A stretch of 64,000 nt of DNA. It comes from Gammaproteobacteria bacterium. GTDB taxonomy: Bacteria; Pseudomonadota; Gammaproteobacteria; CAISUE01. The DNA lies in NCBI GenBank assembly GCA_021156105.1, contig JAJNBD010000001.1, positions 248,001-312,000 on the forward strand. Reading direction: 5' to 3'. Both the position numbers and the translations under genes were made by a program. The notes under the pieces are model-generated. The model was not told the origin of the DNA. It ran no database searches and was given only the letters and a program-made list of their open reading frames with translations. How positions within the stretch are numbered: position 1 is the first letter of the stretch; each line of letters begins with the position of its first letter. Positions 18,291 to 26,040 of the stretch are shown here, one piece after another.

Positions 18291-19530
18291 AGGGTACAGG
18301 GAATTTTTTTAGCAGCTCTACAACATCTCTTTTAATAGTATGAATTTTTTCTTGGTCTTTAGGAGACTCTAAAACATCACATAACCAGTGAGCAATTTGC
18401 TCGCATTCCTTTTCTTTCAGTCCGCGAGTTGTAATCGCTGCAGTGCCAATTCGAATACCACTGGTGATAGTGGCTGGTTGAGGATCATTTGGAATAGCGT
18501 TTTTATTAACGGTAATATTCGCTTCGCCTAAAACTTTTTCAGCTTCCGCGCCAGTAATATTTTTGCCAGTAAGCTTAATTAGTATTAAGTGGTTATCTGT
18601 GCCGCCGCTGACAATTTCAAATCCACGCGCTAATAATACCTCTGCCATCGCTTTAGAATTTTTTACGATTTGAGTTTGATAAGCTTTAAAGTTAGGTTCT
18701 AAGGCTTCTTTAAAACACACAGCCTTTGCAGCGATCACATGCATTAATGGGCCGCCTTGCGAGCCTGGAAAAATAGCGCTATTAAACTTTTTAGTTAGCT
18801 CAGGGTTTTCTTTGGCAAGAATTAAGCCACCGCGTGGTCCGCGCAATGTTTTGTGCGTTGTCGTTGTCACGACATCCGCATAGGGTAGCGGAGAAGGGTA
18901 TTCGCCAGTAGCAACTAAACCGGCGATATGCGCCATATCAACCATGAAGTATGCGCCAACTTCATCAGCTATTTCACGGAATTTTTGCCAGTCAATGACT
19001 CGGCTATAAGCAGAAAAGCCTGCTAAAATTAATTTAGGTTTGTGTTCTAAAGCTTTGGCGCGAATTTCTTCATAATCAATGCGCTCATTAGCAGGATTTA
19101 ACCCATAGCTAATAAAATGATAAAGCTTGCCTGACAAATTAACTTTGCTGCCATGCGTTAAATGCCCGCCAGCGCTAAGATCCATGCCTAAAACAGTATC
19201 GCCTGGTTTGAGAAGCGCTGTGTAAACACCAAAGTTCGCTTGGCTGCCAGAATGTGGTTGTACATTGGCATAAGCTGCATTAAATAATTTTTTGGCACGT
19301 TCAATCGCAAGATTTTCAATAATATCGACAAACTCACAACCACCATAATAACGTTTATGTGGGTATCCTTCGGCATATTTGTTGGTTAGGATTGAGCCTT
19401 GGGCTTCAAGCACGGCAGGACTAACATAGTTTTCAGATGCAATTAATTCTAAATGCTCTTGTTGGCGTTTAGTTTCTAATTGAAGCGCTTGGTAAATTTC
19501 TGGGTCTTGGGATTTTAGTGGGTCAGTCAT
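18289..19530 (-). CDS. glyA: Serine hydroxymethyltransferase GlyA
   Basis: A protein of 413 residues (E. coli 417), a fold-type I PLP enzyme. The PLP lysine is Lys227 in [14 protein letters not shown]. Other landmarks are [37 protein letters not shown] and [13 protein letters not shown]. It converts serine and tetrahydrofolate to glycine and methylene-tetrahydrofolate. AAGGAGA sits at good distance before the ATG. No glycine riboswitch is visible in the 70-base upstream gap. Confidence 0.98.
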   Translation of the reverse strand: MTDPLKSQDPEIYQALQLETKRQQEHLELIASENYVSPAVLEAQGSILTNKYAEGYPHKRYYGGCEFVDIIENLAIERAKKLFNAAYANVQPHSGSQANFGVYTALLKPGDTVLGMDLSAGGHLTHGSKVNLSGKLYHFISYGLNPANERIDYEEIRAKALEHKPKLILAGFSAYSRVIDWQKFREIADEVGAYFMVDMAHIAGLVATGEYPSPLPYADVVTTTTHKTLRGPRGGLILAKENPELTKKFNSAIFPGSQGGPLMHVIAAKAVCFKEALEPNFKAYQTQIVKNSKAMAEVLLARGFEIVSGGTDNHLILIKLTGKNITGAEAEKVLGEANITVNKNAIPNDPQPATITSGIRIGTAAITTRGLKEKECEQIAHWLCDVLESPKDQEKIHTIKRDVVELLKKFPVP

Positions 19531-19599
19531 TGAGATATCTCCTTGCCATTTAGATAAACCATTCTAAATAAGAATAGGCGAATATGCAATGAAATAATG

Positions 19600-20109
19600 T
19601 TAACCAAAAGTAACAGTAAATTGGAAAGGAGTGGTGAGATCCACCATGGTGCAATCTGATGGCTTAATAGAAATCGCTTGCTTACTTAACAGGTTCTTAA
19701 GGTTTATGCAGTTCTTGACACTAGTAATGCTCGAAAGGGTGATATCAATTTGAGTTGCGTTAGTAGAGTTGGGGGCAATGCTATAGTTAGTTTGCCAAGG
19801 TGTTGTGCCGGTACCATCACTAATACTTTTAGGAAGTAAACCTGCACTGTTTAAGGCAGTCATGCTAATGCAATTATTTGGCGCAGTTGTGCAATTTGTG
19901 CTGCCGCCTTTGTAATCAGGTTGATTTAATACCCACTCAGCAGCGGCTTGGCGAATAACTTTAATATCCTGTGCTGCCTGGGTTACTCTGCTATCGCGAA
20001 TGCTAGTAGAATAAAAACGAACAGAAGTTGCGATAATAAGTGCGCCAATACTAAGAACTAATAGTAATTCTAAAAGGGAAAAAGCTTTAATAGACGTGCG
20101 GCATGACAT
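19600..20109 (-). CDS. Type IV prepilin-like protein (first of pair)
   Basis: A protein of 169 residues with a type IV prepilin N-terminus: short basic leader (MSCRTSIKA), then FSLLELLLVLSIGALIIATSVRFY, in which the residue after cleavage would be Phe and position +5 the conserved Glu. The C-terminal region is Thr/Asn/Ser-rich with paired cysteines (CTTAPNNC, and CINL..SDC near the end), as in pilin D-loops. It is the second gene of a minus-strand set with another prepilin and a PilC/TcpE-like platform protein. It lies beyond a hairpin from the upstream pilin gene, so it may be the less expressed, minor pilin. Confidence 0.8.
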   Translation of the reverse strand: MSCRTSIKAFSLLELLLVLSIGALIIATSVRFYSTSIRDSRVTQAAQDIKVIRQAAAEWVLNQPDYKGGSTNCTTAPNNCISMTALNSAGLLPKSISDGTGTTPWQTNYSIAPNSTNATQIDITLSSITSVKNCINLKNLLSKQAISIKPSDCTMVDLTTPFQFTVTFG

Positions 20110-20129
20110 GATGTATTAATTAGTATAAG

Positions 20130-20157
20130 CACAGGGCATCAAGGAAGATGCCCTGTG
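20130..20157 (-). terminator. Hairpin between the two pilin genes
   Basis: CACAGGGCATC (20130-20140) and GATGCCCTGTG (20147-20157) form a perfect 11-bp stem with a 6-base loop between the stop of the upstream pilin (20167) and the start of the next (20109). It may act as a transcript-stabilising or partial terminator, a common way to make the major pilin dominate. Confidence 0.6.
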
Positions 20158-20166
20158 TATTTATGC

Positions 20167-20655
20167 TTATGCAGCTGGGAAAGTTAGGGTTAATGTTGTT
20201 GGTGTAGCAACACAGTCATTGGCTACTGGTGCTGGTGTTCCAGTTTTTGCTAACTCATTGTTAACACCGCTTAAAATATTTTGGCAAGCTACTGCACTAG
20301 GAATGCCGTTAATAGTAATCACATAGTTAGTATTGCCTGCTGTATAGCTGAAGGCAGAGGTACCTGTGGTTGGTGAATCCCAAGCAAAGTTCAGCGCGGT
20401 AGTACCATTACAGCTGTTCGCTGGTAATGCTGGACAGATTGTTGAATAAGCTGGTGTAAGGCCTTGAGCAATTTGGCTACTTGCAACAGAACGGATACCG
20501 GTAATTTGCTGAATGGCTGAAGAAGCTTGTTGGCCACTTTTTACAGTAGTGAAATAACGTGTTGCCATTAGGATAATCAAACCAATAATAGCAATTGCTA
20601 ATAAGAGTTCGAGCAAGCTAAAGCCTTTTAAGCCTTTTTTTCTTTGAGTCATCAT
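20167..20655 (-). CDS. Type IV prepilin, probable major pilin (type IVb-like)
   Basis: A protein of 162 residues. The leader (MMTQRKKGLKG) is followed by FSLLELLLAIAIIGLIILMATRYF, a canonical prepilin peptidase site and hydrophobic stalk with Glu at +5. The globular part carries cysteine pairs (CPALPANSC; CQNIL and NDCV near the C-terminus) and is Ser/Thr/Ala-rich. It is followed by a hairpin and preceded by the platform-protein gene, with GGAGA upstream of the start. Size and gene order are more like type IVb systems (TcpA/PilS with TcpE/PilR) than type IVa PilA. The assembly ATPase, secretin and prepilin peptidase are not in this window. Confidence 0.8.
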   Translation of the reverse strand: MMTQRKKGLKGFSLLELLLAIAIIGLIILMATRYFTTVKSGQQASSAIQQITGIRSVASSQIAQGLTPAYSTICPALPANSCNGTTALNFAWDSPTTGTSAFSYTAGNTNYVITINGIPSAVACQNILSGVNNELAKTGTPAPVANDCVATPTTLTLTFPAA

Positions 20656-20686
20656 ATTTTCTCCAGTTTAATTTTAAAAAAAAGTT

Positions 20687-21733
20687 TTAACCGTTGGTCA
20701 TTGATAAGCCAACAGAATAGAGTGCATAAAAAATTAGTCCTAGCAAACATGCGGTTATTGCCATTAAGGCCCCGCCCCCAATTTTACCAAGTAATTTTAA
20801 AGAAGCAATACTTGCGGCCATTGAGCGTTTGCCTTGCCGCATTAAGGCTTCATCAAAGCCTTTTCCCATTGCGACGATCCTTAGCCGGGCTAAGTCTTGT
20901 TGGTCTATAAGCCCGGTGTCCAGAACATCAGCAATATTATCACGTCCGCCACTTAAACGGAACTCCATCATCAATAAATGAGACTGCATATAAGGTGGCA
21001 TATTTCGTTGGGCAATTTTTAAGGCTTGCTTAAGCAATACGCCATTTCTCAGCAGCAATCCAAGTGTCTGCATAAGGCGAGCGCCATTAATTTGCCGAAA
21101 GATTTTAAAAGGGGGTATTTGGTCCACGTAAACCCTTAAATCGCCAATGTAATTATTTAAGATGTATTTAATCAAAAAAATGATACCAAAAATACCGGCA
21201 ATTAAGAGCCACCAATACCCGCTAATAAATCTCGATAAGCCTACGGCGAATTGACCGACTGTTGGCCATTGGCTAAGTGGTTTAATTGCTTCAAAGTTTG
21301 GAAATACGGTGCTGGCAATATAAACCAGCATGACAAGGCCAATACAGAACATAGCGCCAGGATACATCATACTTTGTACGATTACCGCAATCGCTTCATT
21401 TTGACCTTGAACACTGCTAGCTGCCATGCGGATAGAGTCAACTAAAGTACCACCTTCTTCGCCGGCGCGGATAATTTCAATAAGATTGTTGCCACACCAG
21501 CCTTCCATGCCCAAAACGAAAGATTCGCCAGAAGCCATTTTTAACTGCATGCTGCGAATCACTTCTACTTCTAATGGAGAATGCGCAAAACCAATCATTA
21601 ATTCCAAGGCAATATTTACGGAAACGCCGTCTTCCAATAGGTTGGCAAGGTCTTCTAGTAGATGCTGTTGTTTTTTAGCAGTAAATTGTGCCTGGCGGTA
21701 TTTAAGTAAAATGTTTTCAATATGCTTTAACAT
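20687..21733 (-). CDS. Type IV pilus/type II secretion inner-membrane platform protein (PilC/TcpE/GspF family)
   Basis: A protein of 348 residues with the duplicated T2SF domain layout. The first cytoplasmic helical domain (about 25-125) contains LLEDGVSVNIALE and EIIRAGEEGGTLVDSI. A membrane pair follows (about 135-205), then a second helical domain (about 225-310, LLLRNGVLLKQALKIA and LSGGRDNIADVLD) and a final membrane helix (about 318-342). This is the platform that couples the assembly ATPase to pilin polymerisation. The short length and weak resemblance to PilC suggest the PilR/TcpE/BfpE branch. It heads a three-gene minus-strand set with two prepilins. Confidence 0.85.
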   Translation of the reverse strand: MLKHIENILLKYRQAQFTAKKQQHLLEDLANLLEDGVSVNIALELMIGFAHSPLEVEVIRSMQLKMASGESFVLGMEGWCGNNLIEIIRAGEEGGTLVDSIRMAASSVQGQNEAIAVIVQSMMYPGAMFCIGLVMLVYIASTVFPNFEAIKPLSQWPTVGQFAVGLSRFISGYWWLLIAGIFGIIFLIKYILNNYIGDLRVYVDQIPPFKIFRQINGARLMQTLGLLLRNGVLLKQALKIAQRNMPPYMQSHLLMMEFRLSGGRDNIADVLDTGLIDQQDLARLRIVAMGKGFDEALMRQGKRSMAASIASLKLLGKIGGGALMAITACLLGLIFYALYSVGLSMTNG

Positions 21734-21939
21734 AGCTAAGCTAAGTTCTTTATTATCTACTGCATTCTACCACAAGTGATATAATATTACTTTATAGTTA
21801 GTGCCAGCGTCATACTGACTGTCAGGAACGGTTGTTTGCAACCATCTTTCATAAAAGCGATAAATAAAATTTACGCTGTTAATAATTGGTAAAAATGATT
21901 TTATCATCTATTAAGCAGCGTTATTAACTGAGAAAACTT

Positions 21940-23118
21940 ATGCGAGCATTTATTCTCTTGATGGATTCTTTTGGGGTAGGGGCAACACCTGATGCGCATC
22001 TATATCAAGATGAGGGTGCTGATACTTTTGGTCATATCTGGCAAGCGCGTAATGCCTTAGCGATTCCGCACTTAATTTCATTAGGTATTCTACATGTTGC
22101 CCATTTAAGCACCGGTAAAGTTCATTCCGTAGAGCATTTAAAGCTAACCCCTAAAGCAGCCTGGGGCTGCGCTGCAGAGCTTAGCAAAGGGAAAGATACA
22201 CCAAGCGGGCACTGGGAAATGACAGGCGCGCCCGTGATGTTTGAATGGGGTTATTTTCCTAAGACAATCCCAACTTTTCCAGACGAGTTGATTAATCAGT
22301 TGATTGAAAAAGCAAAATTGCCAGGGATTTTGGGCAATAAACATGCTTCTGGCACCGATATTATTGAAGAGTTTGGTGAAGAGCATATTCACAGTGGTAA
22401 ACCCATTGTTTATACGTCTGCAGATAGCGTACTTCAAATTGCTGTGCATGAAGAGCATTTTGGCTTGCAGCGTTTATATGAAGTTTGTGAAATTGCTCGT
22501 GAGTTGCTTGAACCTTACAATATTGGCCGCGTTATTGCGCGACCTTTTGCAGGTGACGTTGGCAAATTTTATCGCACTGGCAATCGCAAAGATTTATCGG
22601 TACTGCCGCCAAAGCCAACTCTCTTGGATTACTTGAAAGAAGCTGGGCAAGAAGTGATTGCTGTCGGTAAAATTGGCGATATTTTTGCTCATCAAGGTAC
22701 GACGCAAGAAATTAAGGCTAATGGCAATGACGAATTATTTGCCAAAACTTTAGCCCTGCAAGCAACAGCGCCAGATGGTAGCTTGATTTTCACGAACTTT
22801 GTAGATTTTGATATGTTGTATGGCCACCGACGTGATATTGACGGTTATGCAAAAGCTTTAGAAAATTTTGATCGCCATTTAGGAGAGTTTATTCGCGGCA
22901 TGAAAGAAGATGATATTGCTGTGATTACTGCAGATCATGGTTGCGATCCTACTTGGCCAGGATCAGATCATACCCGAGAAAATATCCCTATCTTAATCTT
23001 TGGGCCTAAAATCCAGCCAATTGCTTTAGGGCATCGAGCGAGCTTTGCTGATATTGGTCAAACCTTAGCAAAATACCTAGGGGTAAAGCCGCTTGAGCAT
23101 GGCGAAGCGATGCTTTAA
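21940..23118 (+). CDS. deoB: Phosphopentomutase DeoB
   Basis: A protein of 392 residues (E. coli 407) of the alkaline phosphatase superfamily. It begins RAFILLMDSFGVGATPDA, with metal and phosphoacceptor region residues. It has the cap-domain stretch KGKDTPSGHWEMTG and the C-terminal metal-binding DHGCDPTWPGSDHTRE. It interconverts ribose-1-phosphate (or deoxyribose-1-phosphate) and the 5-phosphate in nucleoside salvage. It stands alone here, without deoA, deoC or deoD. The 206-base upstream gap is shared with the divergent pilus set; I see no clear DeoR or CytR site in it. Confidence 0.97.
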   Translation: MRAFILLMDSFGVGATPDAHLYQDEGADTFGHIWQARNALAIPHLISLGILHVAHLSTGKVHSVEHLKLTPKAAWGCAAELSKGKDTPSGHWEMTGAPVMFEWGYFPKTIPTFPDELINQLIEKAKLPGILGNKHASGTDIIEEFGEEHIHSGKPIVYTSADSVLQIAVHEEHFGLQRLYEVCEIARELLEPYNIGRVIARPFAGDVGKFYRTGNRKDLSVLPPKPTLLDYLKEAGQEVIAVGKIGDIFAHQGTTQEIKANGNDELFAKTLALQATAPDGSLIFTNFVDFDMLYGHRRDIDGYAKALENFDRHLGEFIRGMKEDDIAVITADHGCDPTWPGSDHTRENIPILIFGPKIQPIALGHRASFADIGQTLAKYLGVKPLEHGEAML

Positions 23119-23227
23119 TCCTTTGAAGTGTCACGCTTACCGTATAGGCTGATAGATATTCAAGCAATTTGGTAAACATGAAACAATTTTGTTCCCTGCG
23201 AAGAACAGTCAGGAAAATAAATCTCTT

Positions 23228-23260
23228 ATTAATTTAAGCTTAAGTTTTATTGAGTATAAT
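23228..23260 (+). promoter_or_regulatory. Putative promoter with PmrA-like TTAA direct repeat
   Basis: TATAAT at 23255-23260 stands 37 bases before the ATG at 23297. Just upstream, TTAAT (23229-23233) and CTTAAG (23239-23244) repeat with an 11-base period, the half-site spacing of the PmrA box (cTTAATatT-N2-cTTAATatT) described for Legionella and Coxiella effector genes. By my alignment 13 of 18 defined positions match. In AT-rich DNA such matches can arise by chance. Confidence 0.35.
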
Positions 23261-23296
23261 ATTGGAATTTAATAATAGATAAAACAATTGCTTACC

Positions 23297-24115
23297 ATGA
23301 TTCCTAAAGAAAAAACAACTCAACTTGCGCTTCAATATATCAAGGCTTTAGAAAAATCAGATGTAGCTAAGATGAAACAAGTGCTTGAGTTATTTGAAGT
23401 ACACTTGTTTCAGTATTTGCCTGAAGATGATATTAAAGAAAAGTATGTTCACTATTTTAATTCTGTGCATAATTTTGATAAAAAACTAGCTTCTTCAAGT
23501 ATAAATGCTCTCCTTCCAGAAACTACGACTTTTATTTTAAAACACTACTTAGAATGCGCTAAATTACTTAGCGAAAGAGAAGTTCTTGCGGCTTATAAAC
23601 AAAACTTACATCATGAAGTATTAGAGTTTTTATCGTTAATTAAGAATTGTTTAGCGATAAGTTTAAGCGAGGCGCCAGATTTTCGTTATGATCTTGAAGT
23701 TTCGACCTTGTTACTAAACTTCTTCAAATTTATCATTGCGCATGCAGACTTAATCAATTTCACCCCTGTTACTGATATCCATGAGCGGGCTTTTGAGCGG
23801 ATTGAGCGGAAATTTGCAAAAGTGCCGGGGGCTTTGGCGGAAGAAATTCGCCACGTACTTGCTTGCATCAATAAAATCTTTTATGGTCAAACAACACCGA
23901 CAGAAAATTTTTGGGTAGTGCATTATGGCAAACTTAACCCCAAAGAGATCCTTCTGGTCCAGAAACAAGCTGGTCTTGCTTCTACGCCACCAAGTGCGCT
24001 TAGTCTGAAGTTTTCTGATTCAGTTATGCAAAGCAATAGCAGCAAGAGAAAGACTCAAGAAATGGAAGGAGTGGTAGGGGCGAGCTATAGCAGAAAGAGA
24101 ATGCAACAACGCTAA
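23297..24115 (+). CDS. Unknown helical protein, candidate secreted effector
   Basis: From ATG 23297 the protein has 272 residues; a TTG three codons upstream is possible. I do not recognise a family. It looks almost wholly alpha-helical, rich in Leu/Glu/Lys, with no signal peptide and no membrane segment. The last 30 residues differ: two basic clusters (SKRK and SRKR) separated by about 14 residues, similar to a bipartite nuclear localisation signal. It stands alone between deoB and a prepilin-like gene. The possible PmrA-like element and eukaryotic-style tail make it a candidate Dot/Icm-type effector, but nothing shows this directly. Confidence 0.6.
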   Translation: MIPKEKTTQLALQYIKALEKSDVAKMKQVLELFEVHLFQYLPEDDIKEKYVHYFNSVHNFDKKLASSSINALLPETTTFILKHYLECAKLLSEREVLAAYKQNLHHEVLEFLSLIKNCLAISLSEAPDFRYDLEVSTLLLNFFKFIIAHADLINFTPVTDIHERAFERIERKFAKVPGALAEEIRHVLACINKIFYGQTTPTENFWVVHYGKLNPKEILLVQKQAGLASTPPSALSLKFSDSVMQSNSSKRKTQEMEGVVGASYSRKRMQQR

Positions 24116-24160
24116 ACATGGCAATCGTCAGAATAAAGCTTAGGCTATAGTTGCTGGATT

Positions 24161-24490
24161 TTAAAAGGCGAGCTGCAAACTCATATTGGTTTTAGAGGAT
24201 GGCCAGCTAATTTTTAGCTGGTGTGAACTGACACTAATTTCTGCCCCAGGTAAAATCTGGCTAACATTATGTTGCCATTGGCTTATTTCTGCAGCGCTAT
24301 ACTGTTGATGATTAGCAATAATTTGAACGGCAATATTGTTTAAGATATTTTGTGCTAGCCGTGCTTGATTGCCTTTAGCAAAATCTTGCAAGCTAGAAAG
24401 CCATAATGTTGAAACAGTCAGAAGTGTTGTGCTAACAATACCCAGGCAAACTAATAGTTCAGTATAAGTAAATCCTTTAATAGCTTTCAT
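24161..24490 (-). CDS. Small prepilin-like (pseudopilin) protein
   Basis: A protein of 109 residues with a prepilin leader (MKAIKG) and FTYTELLVCLGIVSTTLLTVSTLWL, giving a cleavage site after Gly6 and Glu at +5. The short C-terminal domain has a GAEISVSSHQLKISWPS segment. It is likely a minor pilin or pseudopilin that initiates or caps the pilus. It lies 3.5 kb from the other two prepilins, beyond deoB and the unknown helical protein, and on the same strand as them. Confidence 0.75.
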   Translation of the reverse strand: MKAIKGFTYTELLVCLGIVSTTLLTVSTLWLSSLQDFAKGNQARLAQNILNNIAVQIIANHQQYSAAEISQWQHNVSQILPGAEISVSSHQLKISWPSSKTNMSLQLAF

Positions 24491-24495
24491 GCAGG

Positions 24496-24564
24496 ATACT
24501 GGCTTGGATAATATCTAAGCCAGTATAAAGAGGACAATTGCGACAGAGAGTTAACTGTCGCAAT
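24496..24564 (-). terminator. Two consecutive hairpins downstream of fabH2
   Basis: ATTGCGACAG (24537-24546) with CTGTCGCAAT (24555-24564), and ATACTGGCTT (24496-24505) with AAGCCAGTAT (24517-24526), each form a perfect 10-bp stem. They fill the gap after the minus-strand fabH2 stop and before the prepilin-like gene. They probably end the dnaX-VOC-fabH2 transcript. Confidence 0.65.
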
Positions 24565-24578
24565 AATTTACGAGTCTA

Positions 24579-25700
24579 TCAAAGCTTTTTTAACAAGATA
24601 CTTCCGATAGAGTAGCCAGCGCCAAAAGAAGACAATAAGCCAATATCGCCAGATTTAAAATCCTGATGATATTGTACAAAAGCAATGAGCGAGCCTGCTG
24701 ATGCTGTATTCGCGTATTCATCTAAAATAGTTGGCGCAAGATCAGGATCAGCATTTTTACCCAGAATTTTTTGGGCGATGAGCTGATTCATATTTAAGTT
24801 TGCTTGATGCAACCAAAAGCGTCGAATATCCGTAGGGTTGAGATGGTTTTCGCTTAAATGTTCAAGGATAAATTTGGCAGCCATTGGAGTAACTTCTTTA
24901 AAAACTTGACGTCCTTGTTGCATAAACAATTTATCAAGCGAGTTTGCCGTTGTAGGGCTGGTGCGATTTAAAAACCCAAAATTATTACGGATATTATTGG
25001 AAAATTGCGTTAATAACTTAGTGCTAAGAATTTCAAAAGCGTCAGAACTTTGGCAAGTTTTTTCAGTTTCAAGCACTACAGCAGTACACGCATCACCGAA
25101 AATAAAATGGCTATCGCGATCGCGGAAATTTAAATGCGCGGAGGTGATTTCTGGGTTGATGACTAGGGCAACTTTCCCACTGCCGCTTCTAACGGCATCG
25201 GCGCCAGCCTGTAAGCCAAAGGTGGCAGATGAACAGGCGACATTCATGTCGTAGGCAAAACCTTTGCAGCCTAGCGCGGCTTGTACCTCAATGCTAACAG
25301 CTGGATAAGCTCGCTGAAAATTGGAGCAAGATAAAATGACGACATCAACCTCTTCAGGTTTTTTATTGGCGCGAGCTAGCGCTAACTTTCCAGCTTCAAC
25401 CGCCATCTCTGCTTGCAGGGAAATTTGATCATTAGTGCGTTCTGGCAGGATGGGCTGCATGATGTTAGGGTCAAGAATACTTTTCTTGTCGATAACATGA
25501 CGGTTTTTAATGCCAGAGGCTTTTTCTATGAATTCAACACTAGACTCTTTTAAGGCTTCAAGTTTGCCTTCGACAATTGCTTCTGCATTGAGGCGATTAA
25601 ATTCTTGTACATAGGTATTAAAAGACCGTACAAGTTCTTCATTGTTAATTACATCTTTTGGGGCGGTAAAAGAAGACCCCGTTAATAAAACTTTTTGCAT
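24579..25700 (-). CDS. Beta-ketoacyl-ACP synthase III, FabH2-type
   Basis: The start at ATG 25700, with GGAAG just upstream, gives 373 residues; a TTG start four codons earlier is less likely. It is a thiolase-fold KAS III with catalytic Cys in MNVACSSATFG, His in WLHQANLNM and Asn in YANTASAG. It is longer than housekeeping FabH (about 317). It resembles the Pseudomonas FabH2-type group, with landmarks EFIEKASGIKNRHVIDK and HLNFRDRDSHFIFGD. That group condenses an acyl-CoA primer with malonyl-ACP to start or shunt fatty acid synthesis. It lies 17 bases after a VOC gene and probably shares a transcript with dnaX. Confidence 0.87.
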   Translation of the reverse strand: MQKVLLTGSSFTAPKDVINNEELVRSFNTYVQEFNRLNAEAIVEGKLEALKESSVEFIEKASGIKNRHVIDKKSILDPNIMQPILPERTNDQISLQAEMAVEAGKLALARANKKPEEVDVVILSCSNFQRAYPAVSIEVQAALGCKGFAYDMNVACSSATFGLQAGADAVRSGSGKVALVINPEITSAHLNFRDRDSHFIFGDACTAVVLETEKTCQSSDAFEILSTKLLTQFSNNIRNNFGFLNRTSPTTANSLDKLFMQQGRQVFKEVTPMAAKFILEHLSENHLNPTDIRRFWLHQANLNMNQLIAQKILGKNADPDLAPTILDEYANTASAGSLIAFVQYHQDFKSGDIGLLSSFGAGYSIGSILLKKL

Positions 25701-25716
25701 AATCACTTCCAAACAA

Positions 25717-26022
25717 TTAATTGAGCTTAATCATCTCAACCCAGTTACCAAATGGGTCTTGAATATATGCAGAACTTGTACCATCGCGGTGGGGCTTTAC
25801 CTCACCATATTTTTCAGGTTGGTCACAAGGAATGCCAATATGAGGTGGGTGTGTGCCTGGTAGAACAAGCGCAACAGAGATATTTTCGAATTTTAATAAG
25901 CCCCAGGTATCGTCTTGGTAAGCAACTTCACATTTTAAGTGCTGTTGATACCAGTCAATGGCTTTTTGGATATCCGTAACTTCAATGGCAATATGGTGGA
26001 TGCTATCAAGTTGTTTGTTCAT
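25717..26022 (-). CDS. Small VOC (glyoxalase/dioxygenase) superfamily protein
   Basis: A protein of 101 residues from ATG 26022, which has GAGAGA upstream; an ATG four codons earlier (26034) is also possible. It has the single-module VOC pattern: HHIAIEVTDIQKAIDWYQQHLKCEV at the N-terminus and AYIQDPFGNWVEMI at the C-terminus, which carry potential metal ligands His and Glu. At this length it would need to dimerise to build a full metal site. Substrate unknown. It is packed between dnaX and fabH2. Confidence 0.8.
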   Translation of the reverse strand: MNKQLDSIHHIAIEVTDIQKAIDWYQQHLKCEVAYQDDTWGLLKFENISVALVLPGTHPPHIGIPCDQPEKYGEVKPHRDGTSSAYIQDPFGNWVEMIKLN

Positions 26023-26040
26023 GGAGTCTCTCATTAAAAA

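Noticed and set aside
19531..19599. Glycine riboswitch upstream of glyA
   Set aside because: The gap is only about 70 bases, with no paired aptamer-like elements.
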